Origin: Agaribacillus aureus
GTDB lineage: Bacteria > Bacteroidota > Bacteroidia > Cytophagales > Cyclobacteriaceae
DNA length: 64,000 nucleotides
NCBI GenBank assembly: GCA_030442055.1
Contig: JAUJEB010000013.1
Coordinates: 98,577 to 162,576 of the forward strand
Direction: 5' to 3'
The notes under the pieces are model-generated. The model was not told the origin of the DNA and did not search any database. It saw nothing but the letters and a program-made list of their open reading frames with translations. Below, in pieces: positions 17,554-26,044 of the stretch (position 1 is its first letter; every line of letters begins with the position of its first letter). Position numbers and translations under genes: made by a program.

Positions 17554-20500
17554 ATGAAATTCCCTCACTACTTCCAAAGCCTGTCAGCCTTTGTTTTAAC
17601 CATCCTTATGCTTTCATGCGACACCCCACCTCCGGAAGCGCCTCCTCTCATTGTGCGGGAGGATTCTATACAAGGTCCCATCAGAGCCAAAGAAATCGAG
17701 GAAAATACCGCTGTGCAACTTGCCGAAGGCCTTAAACTAAGTTTGTGGGCTTCAGACTCGCTGGCTCCTGACCCTATTTCCATATCCATCGATGATGCTG
17801 GCCGTATATATCTATCCAGCACCAACCGGCAGCGAAATTCGGAATTTGATATTCGGGGTCACCGCGATTGGATGACGGCCTCTATCAGCTTACAAACACC
17901 CGAGGAACGTCGGGCCTTCCTACATAAGACATTTGCAACAGCGCTGAGTGATGAAAATCAATGGCTGGAAGACCTGAACGGGGACAGCATCCACGACTGG
18001 CGCGATCTGGCAGTTGAGCAGGATGAAGTATGGCGGCTGGAAGATGAGTCCGGCGACGGCCTGGCAGATATATCTACCAGGGTGATAACAGATTTTAACA
18101 ATGAAATTGCGGATGTCGCCGGCGCATTGCTGGTCCGGGAAGACGACATATTTGTAGGAATAGGGCCCGATATGTGGCGTTTCACCGATAGTAACGGAGA
18201 TGGCATACCAGATGAAAAAAAGTCGATCAGCCATGGATACGCAGTACACATAGGCTTTGGAGGTCACGGTATGTCAGGGGCAATACAGGGATCTGATGGA
18301 AAGATTTACTGGGGGATCGGCGATATCGGTGCACATATTGAAGCTCCCGACGGAAAAGTTCATAAATACCCTAATCAGGGAGTCATTGTCCGGTCAAACC
18401 CCGACGGCAGTAATTTTGAAGTTTTCGCGGCAGGATTGCGAAATACACATGAATTTGTATTTGATGAATATGGTAACATCATCAGCTCTGACAATGACGG
18501 CGACCACCCAGGGGAAAGTGAGCGGCTGGTGCACATCGTTGAGGGATCGGATGCCGGATGGAGGACCAACTGGCAATTTGGCAAATATACCGACCCGAAA
18601 AATAATAGATACAAGGTATGGATGGATGAAAAAATGTATAAACCCCGTTGGGAAGGGCAGGCCGCTTATTTTATCCCTCCCATCATGAATTACCACAACG
18701 GCCCGACAGGCATGGCGTATAATCCCGGCACCGCGCTAGGCTCTGAGTGGACTAATAAATTTTTCCTGGTAGAGTTTGTCGGTAATCCCTCACGGTCGCA
18801 CATATGGGCTTTCAGTCTGAAGCCTAAAGGAGCTTCTTTTGAGCTTTCGGAAGAAACGGATGTACTCAACGGCGTATTGCCAACAGGCATCCGGTTTGGA
18901 CCTGACGGTGCCTTATATTTGGCCGACTGGGTCACTGGATGGGATACCAAGAATTATGGCAGGGTATGGAAGCTGGATGTGATCGATACCAAAAACGATC
19001 TGAAAGCCGCAAGACTGGAAACACAGCGTTTAATGCAGTTGAATTATAGTCGCGAAACCGCCGATGATTTATTGAACCTGTTGGCTTATCCAGATATGCG
19101 AATAAGGCAAAAAGCGCAATTTGAGTTGGTAAAAAGAGGTAAAAAAGGAGCTGCGATATTAGAAAAAGCCATTGCCCAGCGGGATAATCAATTGGCCCGT
19201 ATTCATGGCATCTGGGGTATCGGACAGCTGGCCGCAACGAACAAAACCTTTGCGGCTCCCCTGATGGGTTTACTGGAAGACAGCGATCCAGAAATTGTGG
19301 CACAGGCCTGCAAGGTAATTGGCGACATAAACCACCGGGAAGCAGGGCCTGCCTTGTTGCCATTGGTGAAGGATCAAAATTACCGGGTGAAATTTTACGC
19401 CACGCAGGCGCTCGGTCGTCTGGCTCATAAAGATGCCATTACGCCGATATTGAATATGCTTCAAAATAACCAGGGTGAAGATCTATATCTGCGTCATGTA
19501 GGGGTGCTGGCACTATCTCGCATTGGCGAAACCGACCCCATTGTCGCCCTTGCAAATCACCAGGACCACGAGCTCCGACTGGCAGCCGTACTGGTACTGA
19601 GAAGGCTTGGAAACGAAAAAGTAGCTTTATTCCTGCAGGATGAAAGTGAATATATTGTGGCTGAGGCAGCCAGGGCTATCAATGATGACTGGTCAATAGA
19701 AGCGGCCTTGCCGGCGCTGGCCGCTGTACTGGATGAAAAAAGGTTTACCGCCGAGCCCTTACTGAGAAGAGCAATCAATGCCTGCCTTCGCGTTGGCGAT
19801 GAAAAAGCATTGGACCTGCTGATTTCCTTTGCCAGGCGTCAGGAAGTTTCAGCGGAAATAAGAGGTGAAGCCCTGGCAACGTTGGGCAGCTGGGCTAACC
19901 CTTCGGTTCTCGACAGGGTTGACGGGCGCTACCGGGGAGAAATTAAACGCGATCCAGCACAGATAAAGGCCAAAATGGAGAACCAAATAGCTTCTTTTTT
20001 ACAGGATCCCTCCCCCGAGATATTGGTGGCTACAGCGCAAATGTTACGTAATCTGGAGATAGAAACACATAACGCGACCGTTGCCAAAATCATGCGGCAA
20101 CATCCCTCACCCGATGTCAGGTCTGCGATGCTGACAACATTGCACAAACTGAATTATGAAAAAATTGAGCCCGCGATCAAGCGGGGGATTGATGACCCAG
20201 AGGGAAGTGTAAGAGCTACTGCCCTGGGATTATTAAACGAACTGGAAATAAGTAAAGAATCGCTACCAGGTATTCTGAACCCCATTTTTAGTAAAGGCAC
20301 ATTGGAAGAACAACAAAAAGTCATGTTAGTCCTTGGCCAAATGCCGGTAGAAAAAAGTGAAAACATCCTGGATGGATTAATTGACAAACTGGCTAATCAG
20401 CAGCTCCCCTCCAGCCTGACCCTGGATCTTTCGGAAGCCGTTGAGGCTACCCATTCTGAGAAACTAATGGCCAAATTGGAAGAAATACAGTCCAATAAAG

Positions 20501-20949
20501 CCGCGGATGACTATTCCGACCTCCTGCTGGGCGGAAACTGGAGTTCCGGGAGGAAATACTTTTTCCGAAACTCTACGGGACAATGCGTCAGGTGCCATGC
20601 CATTAGAGGTGCCGGAGGCAACGTTGGACCGCCGTTGGGGAATATAGGCAACATCCTGAGCAGAGAAGAAATCGCTCAAGCCCTGATCGACCCCAGTGCA
20701 AGATTGTCACCCGGATATGGCAATGTAAGGGTTATACTGAAAGATGGGCAAACAGTTACCGGTATCCTGGCCGAGGAGACGGAAAAGGAATTGATCCTGA
20801 AAACTTCGGAGGCCGAGCCGCTGGAAATTGCACTTTCGAGGATAGAAAAGCGTATAAACCTGCCTTCAGGGATGCCGCCAATGGGTACGTTGATGTCCAA
20901 AAGGGAAGTTAGAGACATGGTAGAGTTTCTGGCGAATATGAAAGAGTAG
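17554..20949 (+). CDS. Large lipoprotein dehydrogenase: beta-propeller, HEAT repeats, haem-c domain
   Basis: I start it at the ATG at 17554 (1131 aa), because a lipoprotein signal with Cys22 ('LTILMLSCDT') follows there. The N-terminal ~450 residues resemble the membrane-bound dehydrogenase / sorbosone-dehydrogenase propeller ('GYAVHIGFGGHGMSG', 'FAAGLRNTHEFVFDEYGN', 'TGIRFGPDGALYLADW'). HEAT-like helical repeats follow (about 480-930). The C-terminal ~130 residues match the haem-binding domain seen in Planctomycetes and Verrucomicrobia proteins: the haem motif CVRCH, then 'GGNVGPPLGNIG' and 'LIDPSARLSPGY'. It probably oxidises a sugar or sugar derivative at the cell envelope and passes electrons through its haem. 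Similar architecture recurs in the next large gene. Confidence 0.82.
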   Translation: MKFPHYFQSLSAFVLTILMLSCDTPPPEAPPLIVREDSIQGPIRAKEIEENTAVQLAEGLKLSLWASDSLAPDPISISIDDAGRIYLSSTNRQRNSEFDIRGHRDWMTASISLQTPEERRAFLHKTFATALSDENQWLEDLNGDSIHDWRDLAVEQDEVWRLEDESGDGLADISTRVITDFNNEIADVAGALLVREDDIFVGIGPDMWRFTDSNGDGIPDEKKSISHGYAVHIGFGGHGMSGAIQGSDGKIYWGIGDIGAHIEAPDGKVHKYPNQGVIVRSNPDGSNFEVFAAGLRNTHEFVFDEYGNIISSDNDGDHPGESERLVHIVEGSDAGWRTNWQFGKYTDPKNNRYKVWMDEKMYKPRWEGQAAYFIPPIMNYHNGPTGMAYNPGTALGSEWTNKFFLVEFVGNPSRSHIWAFSLKPKGASFELSEETDVLNGVLPTGIRFGPDGALYLADWVTGWDTKNYGRVWKLDVIDTKNDLKAARLETQRLMQLNYSRETADDLLNLLAYPDMRIRQKAQFELVKRGKKGAAILEKAIAQRDNQLARIHGIWGIGQLAATNKTFAAPLMGLLEDSDPEIVAQACKVIGDINHREAGPALLPLVKDQNYRVKFYATQALGRLAHKDAITPILNMLQNNQGEDLYLRHVGVLALSRIGETDPIVALANHQDHELRLAAVLVLRRLGNEKVALFLQDESEYIVAEAARAINDDWSIEAALPALAAVLDEKRFTAEPLLRRAINACLRVGDEKALDLLISFARRQEVSAEIRGEALATLGSWANPSVLDRVDGRYRGEIKRDPAQIKAKMENQIASFLQDPSPEILVATAQMLRNLEIETHNATVAKIMRQHPSPDVRSAMLTTLHKLNYEKIEPAIKRGIDDPEGSVRATALGLLNELEISKESLPGILNPIFSKGTLEEQQKVMLVLGQMPVEKSENILDGLIDKLANQQLPSSLTLDLSEAVEATHSEKLMAKLEEIQSNKAADDYSDLLLGGNWSSGRKYFFRNSTGQCVRCHAIRGAGGNVGPPLGNIGNILSREEIAQALIDPSARLSPGYGNVRVILKDGQTVTGILAEETEKELILKTSEAEPLEIALSRIEKRINLPSGMPPMGTLMSKREVRDMVEFLANMKE

Positions 20950-21107
20950 CTATTCCGGCCAGGCCGTTTTTCTTTCAGGACGTGCTGGTAGTCACCAAAT
21001 CCACTGTGAACTAAAGGAGGTGTCAGGGCTTACTGATTATCCGGAGTCGCTCAGGTAGACGACGCAAAGGGGTATTATTCCTGGACCATGTCACAGTTTC
21101 TGGAAAT

Positions 21108-21758
21108 TTACTGGTTATCTGCTCCTGGCTTCTTTTTAATGACATTATTGAAAAAGTTGCCCAAAAGCGGTTTTGCCTGCTTCTCATCTCTTTCTTTAGC
21201 TTTTTGCTGCTGCCTGCGTTGCCGGACTCTTTTCCGTTTGCGTTTGTTTTGTGTCGATCCTTTTACCAGCACCCCCCTGGCCGAAAGTCCTACCTGCCCT
21301 CTGTACCAGGGATCCCTGCCTGCCAGGTTAAAATTTGGTTTATAATCTATAGAAAAATTATGCTTCAACAGGGTGAACTCCAATCCTACAATAAGGTCAA
21401 TGCCCAATGTGGCATTTCCATAGGTAGTGATGGTCTGCCTGGCTTCCCGGTCTTTTCTTATACTTTCTTCAGTGCCAACAGCAAGTCCGGTACCTACATA
21501 AAAATTGAACCGCTTGGTAAGCACACCCCGATGGTGTTGAATCAGTCCGTGAAAAGTTGTGTTATGATTAAAATCAGTTTGTACAATGCCTTCCAGGGTC
21601 ACATGTTTCATCACCCGGTGTTTCATACTCAGGCCTACGGTTTTCTTAATTTTATCATTTCCAAGACGGAGGCCCAGTGTAGTACCATAACTTTGCCCAA
21701 AAGCCTGATAGGTGCATACCAAACAAATGTAGCCAATTAAGTAAATTCGCTTCTTCAT
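21108..21758 (-). CDS. Small outer-membrane-like protein with basic tail
   Basis: A 216-aa protein read from the ATG at 21758 (MKKRIYLIGYICL). The signal peptide ends in 'YQAFGQS'. The middle consists of alternating beta-type segments ('TTLGLRLGNDKIKKTVGLSMK', 'FYVGTGLAVGTEE', 'LGIDLIVGLEFTLLKHNFSIDYKPNF'), as in small beta-barrels. It ends in a very basic tail (KRKRKRVRQRRQQQK). It is convergent with the upstream dehydrogenase gene and divergent from the next. I recognise no precise family. It is probably an outer-membrane or periplasmic protein. Confidence 0.65.
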   Translation of the reverse strand: MKKRIYLIGYICLVCTYQAFGQSYGTTLGLRLGNDKIKKTVGLSMKHRVMKHVTLEGIVQTDFNHNTTFHGLIQHHRGVLTKRFNFYVGTGLAVGTEESIRKDREARQTITTYGNATLGIDLIVGLEFTLLKHNFSIDYKPNFNLAGRDPWYRGQVGLSARGVLVKGSTQNKRKRKRVRQRRQQQKAKERDEKQAKPLLGNFFNNVIKKKPGADNQ

Positions 21759-21966
21759 GATTTTTCTTTGGTCCGAATGCCTTCTAAAACGAATAATCAT
21801 ATCGGATAGTATCTAAAGTTTTACAACCCCGCCTGAAACAATTGACCGGAAGAACTTGTAAAATATTCACATATCTGATATTTTGCCGCTTATCTACGGA
21901 CTTTGGTCATTATTCAAACAATCATCAAAGACTGCACCTGTTATTTTTAAATCTAAATAAAACAAA

Positions 21967-24900
21967 TTGAACGCTCTCAAAACTATTACCCGATGTTTGG
22001 CCATCGCAGGGATTACCTTTATGATGTCCTGCGAAGCTCCCGTAAAGTATGAAAGACCAAGAGATACCTGGGCATTTAGATCTGTATTGGATAGAAAACC
22101 AAGAATGTTAACATTGGCATTACACAAAGATTTATATGTCAGTTATGACTTGCAGCTGGCGAAGATTTACAAGGTTTGGAAAGGCGAGGTAAACTTTGAC
22201 GGCGCCGTTTATACAACCGTACATGGCGTTCAACCAACCAGTGTTGGCTATACTTATTACCTGGACGAGTCCAGTGACAATCAATGGGTCTTAAAAAATG
22301 GTGGTAGTAATGAAACCCCTACGATCAATTATTTGGGATATTCCTTTAAAAAAGGACAAATCAGTATCGAATATGAGCTAATATCAAAAACCGGTCAATC
22401 AATTCAGGTCAGGGAAACCCCGGAATACATTATGGAAAATGAACAGATCACCGGCTTATCACGAAAATTTGGAGTAACCGGTGATACTGAAACTTATTCA
22501 CCGGCGCTTTCATTTCAAATTGACAAGGAAAAAGTCTCCGGCATGCAGGAAGTGGATGCCACGCTTGAAAAGACGCCGGAGGGTGATCTGATAAGCAACG
22601 TTTTGAGCTTATCAGAAGGTCAATCTTCGTTAAGCACTTATTACATACCTCCTCCCGCGGATTGGAAGCCGGAGCAGGCAAGTGTGAAAAACCGGGCGGA
22701 AGAAGGCCTTTCCTTCCTAAATAAAAATGATTGCAAGACTTGTCACCTGGAACATGAAAATATGGTGGGCCCTTCCTATGACAGTATTGCCAAACGATAT
22801 GCTTTCCAGTGGCCACAAATTCGAAACCTAGCACAGAAAGTAATCAACGGCGGCTCCGGCGTCTGGGGTGATGTCATGATGACAGCACACAAGGATTTGT
22901 CACAGGAAAATGCCGAAAGCATGATTTATTATATTCTGTCGCTAGACGGGGAACCCTCACCTCCCAATCCAACACAGAATTCTAACCTTTTCTTGGGTGT
23001 TGAATCCAAGAAATTTGTGCTTGACGACAAAGACAGAACTTCAAAAGATGGCGAAAGTAAAAGCGACGGGATAGCGGCAAATTTTTACCCGATCGATCAC
23101 GCTGAAATTGTATACGAGGCACTGACCGACCAGGCCCTGCCATCCTTTAATGCCATTGCGCCTGCTATTCACATTACCGGCAAAGATTTCCCATTCAAAG
23201 AGCAGGCGAGAATCTTCTATCTGGAATTCAGAGGGTTTATTAAATCGGCATCCAGCCAGAAAAAATATTTCAGACTTGTAAGCGATGATGGGTCCAAATT
23301 AAAAATAAACGGAAAAGAAATAATTGACAACGACGGCTCACACAGCCCAAGAGCAAGAGATGGTTTCGTTACACTTAAAAGCGGACTCAACGAGTTTAAA
23401 GTGCAACACTATAATTCCGGGGGTGGCTATTGCATTTCTCTGCAGTGGTCTGACGATGGCGAAAATTTCACTGTCGTTCCCGAGTCAGCTTTTTCTCACA
23501 GTTCGGATCATTTTGAAAAGGTTATGCCTTTTGTACCGAAAGAAAAACTGGTACGAAGCATTCCCGGCGACCAAAACTCACTTAATGCCGTACACCCATC
23601 CTTTAACCTGTTCAGCGCTAAGCCAGCTGATTTTCATCCCCGCATAGGTGGTATTGATTTTTTATCGGAAGATAAAATGGTAATCTGTACCTGGGATTCT
23701 GCCGGATCGGTTTATATACTTAAAAATTATCGCGCCCAGGATCCCGAGACAATCGAGGTCAAACAAATTGCAAAAGGACTGGCCGAGCCATTGGGAATTA
23801 AGTATGTGGATGGTGCGTTGTATGTATTACAAAAACAGGAGCTCACAAAATTAATAGATTACAACAGAGACGAGATTATTGATGAATACCGCAAGGTAGC
23901 CAATTCCTGGCATGTCACCAGTCATTATCATGAATTTGCCTTTGGGCTGGTCTACAAGGATGAAAATTTTTATGCTACCCTGGCCACGGATCTTGGGGAA
24001 GCACATAAAAATGTCAAAGACCGGGGGCGTGTGATCAGAATTAGCAAAGATGGTAGCGAGACCGAGTTTATTGCACGCGGCTTCCGGACACCCAATGGTA
24101 TCGCCGAAGGCCCTGACGGCGCTTTGTATGTGGCTGACAACCAGGGCAACTGGATTCCTACCAGTAAGATCGTGCGCGTTGAAAAGGGCAAATTCTACGG
24201 ATTTAAGTACGCAGATTATGATGAAGTAAAGGATTGGAAGGAAGACCCTCCTCTGGTTTGGATGCCGCACGGAGAAATCAGCAATTCACCCAGCCAACCA
24301 GCCATCCTTAACCTGGGACCATACCAAAACCAGATGATACATGGCGATGTTACTCACGGAGGGATCAAGCGCGTGTATATTGATGAGGTAGACGGCGTAA
24401 AACAAGGAGCAGTATTCCGCTTTATTCAAGGCCTTGACGCCGGCATTAACAGAATTATGTGGGGTCCCGACGGCAGTCTCTACGCCGGTGGTGTAGGCTC
24501 AGGGGGTAATTGGAGACACGAAGGTAAGCTATGGTATGCGCTGCACCGGCTTGATTACAACGAGGCTTCAACCTTTGAAATGCTGACCGTCAAAGCTAAA
24601 AGTAATGGGATGGAAATAACATTAACAGAGCCGATATCAAAAACGACACAGCTCTCGGAAGCAGATTTTGAAGCCAGGCAATTTTACTATGAAACCACCA
24701 AGGATTACGGCGGTCCGAAACGGGGCGTTGAAGACCTGCAAATACGCTCTGTCAATGTATCGGAGGATCGAAAAACTATCTTCCTCGAGTTGGATGAAAT
24801 GAAAGAAGGATATGTGATATATGTAAGAATTAAGAATCCATTCGTCAGTGAAAACCAGCAGTCTTTATGGTCCACAGAAACCTGGTATACTTTGATCAAA

Positions 24901-25584
24901 AAACCTGTGGACCAACCTGGTCTTAAAAGGCCACAGGGAAAACTGGCACACAACAAACTCAGCAACGCTGAAATTGAAGAGGGGTGGGAACTTCTTTTCG
25001 ACGGGAAATCTACCGCCAACTGGCACAACTACCTTGAAGAAGGTGTGAATAATAAATGGGTGGTAACCCAAAACGGAGAGCTGCATCTTACGGAAAGAGG
25101 CGGAGGTTACATTTTGTCAGATAAGGAATATGAGAATTTTGAGCTGACCCTGGAGTGGAAACTGGCACCTGGTGGCAACTCGGGATTGATGTTTAATGTG
25201 ATAGAGGACAAAAAGTACAAAACACCCTACGTAACCGGGCCGGAGGTACAAATGCTGGACAATCAAAGACATCCCGATGGAAGATATGACAAGCATCGCG
25301 CCGGCGATCTGTATGACATGATCGAAAGCAGCATTGTCACTGCCAATCAGGGCGGGGAATGGAACAAGATCAGGCTGATCATCAAAGACGGTTATGTGCA
25401 ACATTGGCAAAATGGATATAAGATCGTGGAGTACCAAATGTTTAATGATGAATGGGCGCAATTGATTGCCAATTCAAAGTTCAAAGACATGGCAGATTTC
25501 GGCAAAAGCAAGAAAGGCCGGCTGGCTATCCAGGATCACGGTGACAAACTCTGGTTGAGAAATATCAAAATTCGGGAGCTTTAA
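21967..25584 (+). CDS. Multidomain lipoprotein: haem c, PA14, sorbosone-dehydrogenase-like propeller, DUF1080
   Basis: A 1205-aa envelope protein. The start is TTG at 21967, chosen because the lipoprotein signal with Cys22 ('GITFMMSCEAP') begins there and no ATG fits. A haem-c motif CKTCH lies at 256-260. A PA14-type carbohydrate-binding domain follows (about 400-510; 'FRLVSDDGSKLKINGKEI'). A propeller of the sorbosone/glucose dehydrogenase type spans about 570-870 ('ARGFRTPNGIAEGPDGALYV', 'IMWGPDGSLYAGG'). The last ~200 residues are a DUF1080 domain, a family that includes 3-keto-disaccharide hydrolases ('WELLFDGKSTANWHNY', 'GNSGLMFNV'). One protein could thus bind, oxidise and cleave a 3-keto sugar. 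The substrate is unknown. Confidence 0.83.
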   Translation: MNALKTITRCLAIAGITFMMSCEAPVKYERPRDTWAFRSVLDRKPRMLTLALHKDLYVSYDLQLAKIYKVWKGEVNFDGAVYTTVHGVQPTSVGYTYYLDESSDNQWVLKNGGSNETPTINYLGYSFKKGQISIEYELISKTGQSIQVRETPEYIMENEQITGLSRKFGVTGDTETYSPALSFQIDKEKVSGMQEVDATLEKTPEGDLISNVLSLSEGQSSLSTYYIPPPADWKPEQASVKNRAEEGLSFLNKNDCKTCHLEHENMVGPSYDSIAKRYAFQWPQIRNLAQKVINGGSGVWGDVMMTAHKDLSQENAESMIYYILSLDGEPSPPNPTQNSNLFLGVESKKFVLDDKDRTSKDGESKSDGIAANFYPIDHAEIVYEALTDQALPSFNAIAPAIHITGKDFPFKEQARIFYLEFRGFIKSASSQKKYFRLVSDDGSKLKINGKEIIDNDGSHSPRARDGFVTLKSGLNEFKVQHYNSGGGYCISLQWSDDGENFTVVPESAFSHSSDHFEKVMPFVPKEKLVRSIPGDQNSLNAVHPSFNLFSAKPADFHPRIGGIDFLSEDKMVICTWDSAGSVYILKNYRAQDPETIEVKQIAKGLAEPLGIKYVDGALYVLQKQELTKLIDYNRDEIIDEYRKVANSWHVTSHYHEFAFGLVYKDENFYATLATDLGEAHKNVKDRGRVIRISKDGSETEFIARGFRTPNGIAEGPDGALYVADNQGNWIPTSKIVRVEKGKFYGFKYADYDEVKDWKEDPPLVWMPHGEISNSPSQPAILNLGPYQNQMIHGDVTHGGIKRVYIDEVDGVKQGAVFRFIQGLDAGINRIMWGPDGSLYAGGVGSGGNWRHEGKLWYALHRLDYNEASTFEMLTVKAKSNGMEITLTEPISKTTQLSEADFEARQFYYETTKDYGGPKRGVEDLQIRSVNVSEDRKTIFLELDEMKEGYVIYVRIKNPFVSENQQSLWSTETWYTLIKKPVDQPGLKRPQGKLAHNKLSNAEIEEGWELLFDGKSTANWHNYLEEGVNNKWVVTQNGELHLTERGGGYILSDKEYENFELTLEWKLAPGGNSGLMFNVIEDKKYKTPYVTGPEVQMLDNQRHPDGRYDKHRAGDLYDMIESSIVTANQGGEWNKIRLIIKDGYVQHWQNGYKIVEYQMFNDEWAQLIANSKFKDMADFGKSKKGRLAIQDHGDKLWLRNIKIREL

Positions 25585-25694
25585 TTGACCGGGATACCTT
25601 TAACTAACGGAATGTTAAAATTGCAGAAATGCGCACTACTAAGGTAAAGGGAGAAATGATGTTGCGTATCGGAAAAAGTATAAAGGCAGCGAAT

Positions 25695-25850
25695 TTATAA
25701 TTTCGGACAACTTTTACAGTGCCTTCCTTTTCTTTTATATTTTTTGCAGCATTTTTTAAAGACACACACCTCAGAAGGGATCAAGCCTTCCTTTACAAAA
25801 GGCGAATTCGTGTCCTGCTTTGTTCCGATAAAAAATGTTTCCGACTCCAT
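25695..25850 (-). CDS. 51-aa cysteine-rich small protein
   Basis: A short frame from the ATG at 25850 to TAA at 25695-25697. It encodes an acidic first half and a strongly basic, Cys-rich second half: 'VCVFKKCCKKYKRKGRHC' then 'KSCPKL'. The five Cys residues are at 29, 34, 35, 45 and 48. I recall small Bacteroidota proteins with a similar KCCKKYKK tail, function unknown. A zinc site or nucleic-acid contact is possible. It faces away from the next gene, with the inverted repeats at 25907-25953 in between. Confidence 0.6.
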   Translation of the reverse strand: MESETFFIGTKQDTNSPFVKEGLIPSEVCVFKKCCKKYKRKGRHCKSCPKL

Positions 25851-25906
25851 ACTTATTTAGAAATATTCTAAACAATGCAAAGATGAAAATCTTAATCAGG
25901 ATTAAC

Positions 25907-25953
25907 AATAGCCATCACTAGCTATTTTTGACATCACTAGTTGTAGTGATGTC
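25907..25953. promoter_or_regulatory. Divergent operator-like cluster of CATCACTA motifs
   Basis: Three copies of the octamer CATCACTA lie within 40 bases: direct copies at 25913 and 25932 (19 apart) and an inverted copy at 25944-25951. The first sits between AATAGC and GCTATT. The second and third form a perfect 10-base stem, GACATCACTA/TAGTGATGTC, with loop GTTG. No T-run follows. The position between two divergent starts suggests a protein-binding site. Confidence 0.55.
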
Positions 25954-25986
25954 TGGAACGGCTTATCCAAAAGTTTGGCTTTACAA

Positions 25987-26015
25987 TTGGATTTTTAGAA
26001 AATCAGATAACTTTA
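25987..26015 (+). promoter_or_regulatory. Possible Bacteroidota-type promoter for the GHL10-NamZ gene
   Basis: TTG at 25987-25989 and TAACTTTA at 26008-26015, separated by 18 bases, resemble the TTTG and TAnnTTTG elements, with one mismatch in the second box. The start codon is 29 bases downstream. Confidence 0.3.
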
Positions 26016-26044
26016 ATACATAAACGGTTTGAAACGGAAAATTT

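Noticed and set aside
21204..21740. Plus-strand 178-residue frame opposite the small outer-membrane-like gene
   Set aside because: The minus frame has a signal peptide and beta-strand pattern; the plus frame has neither.
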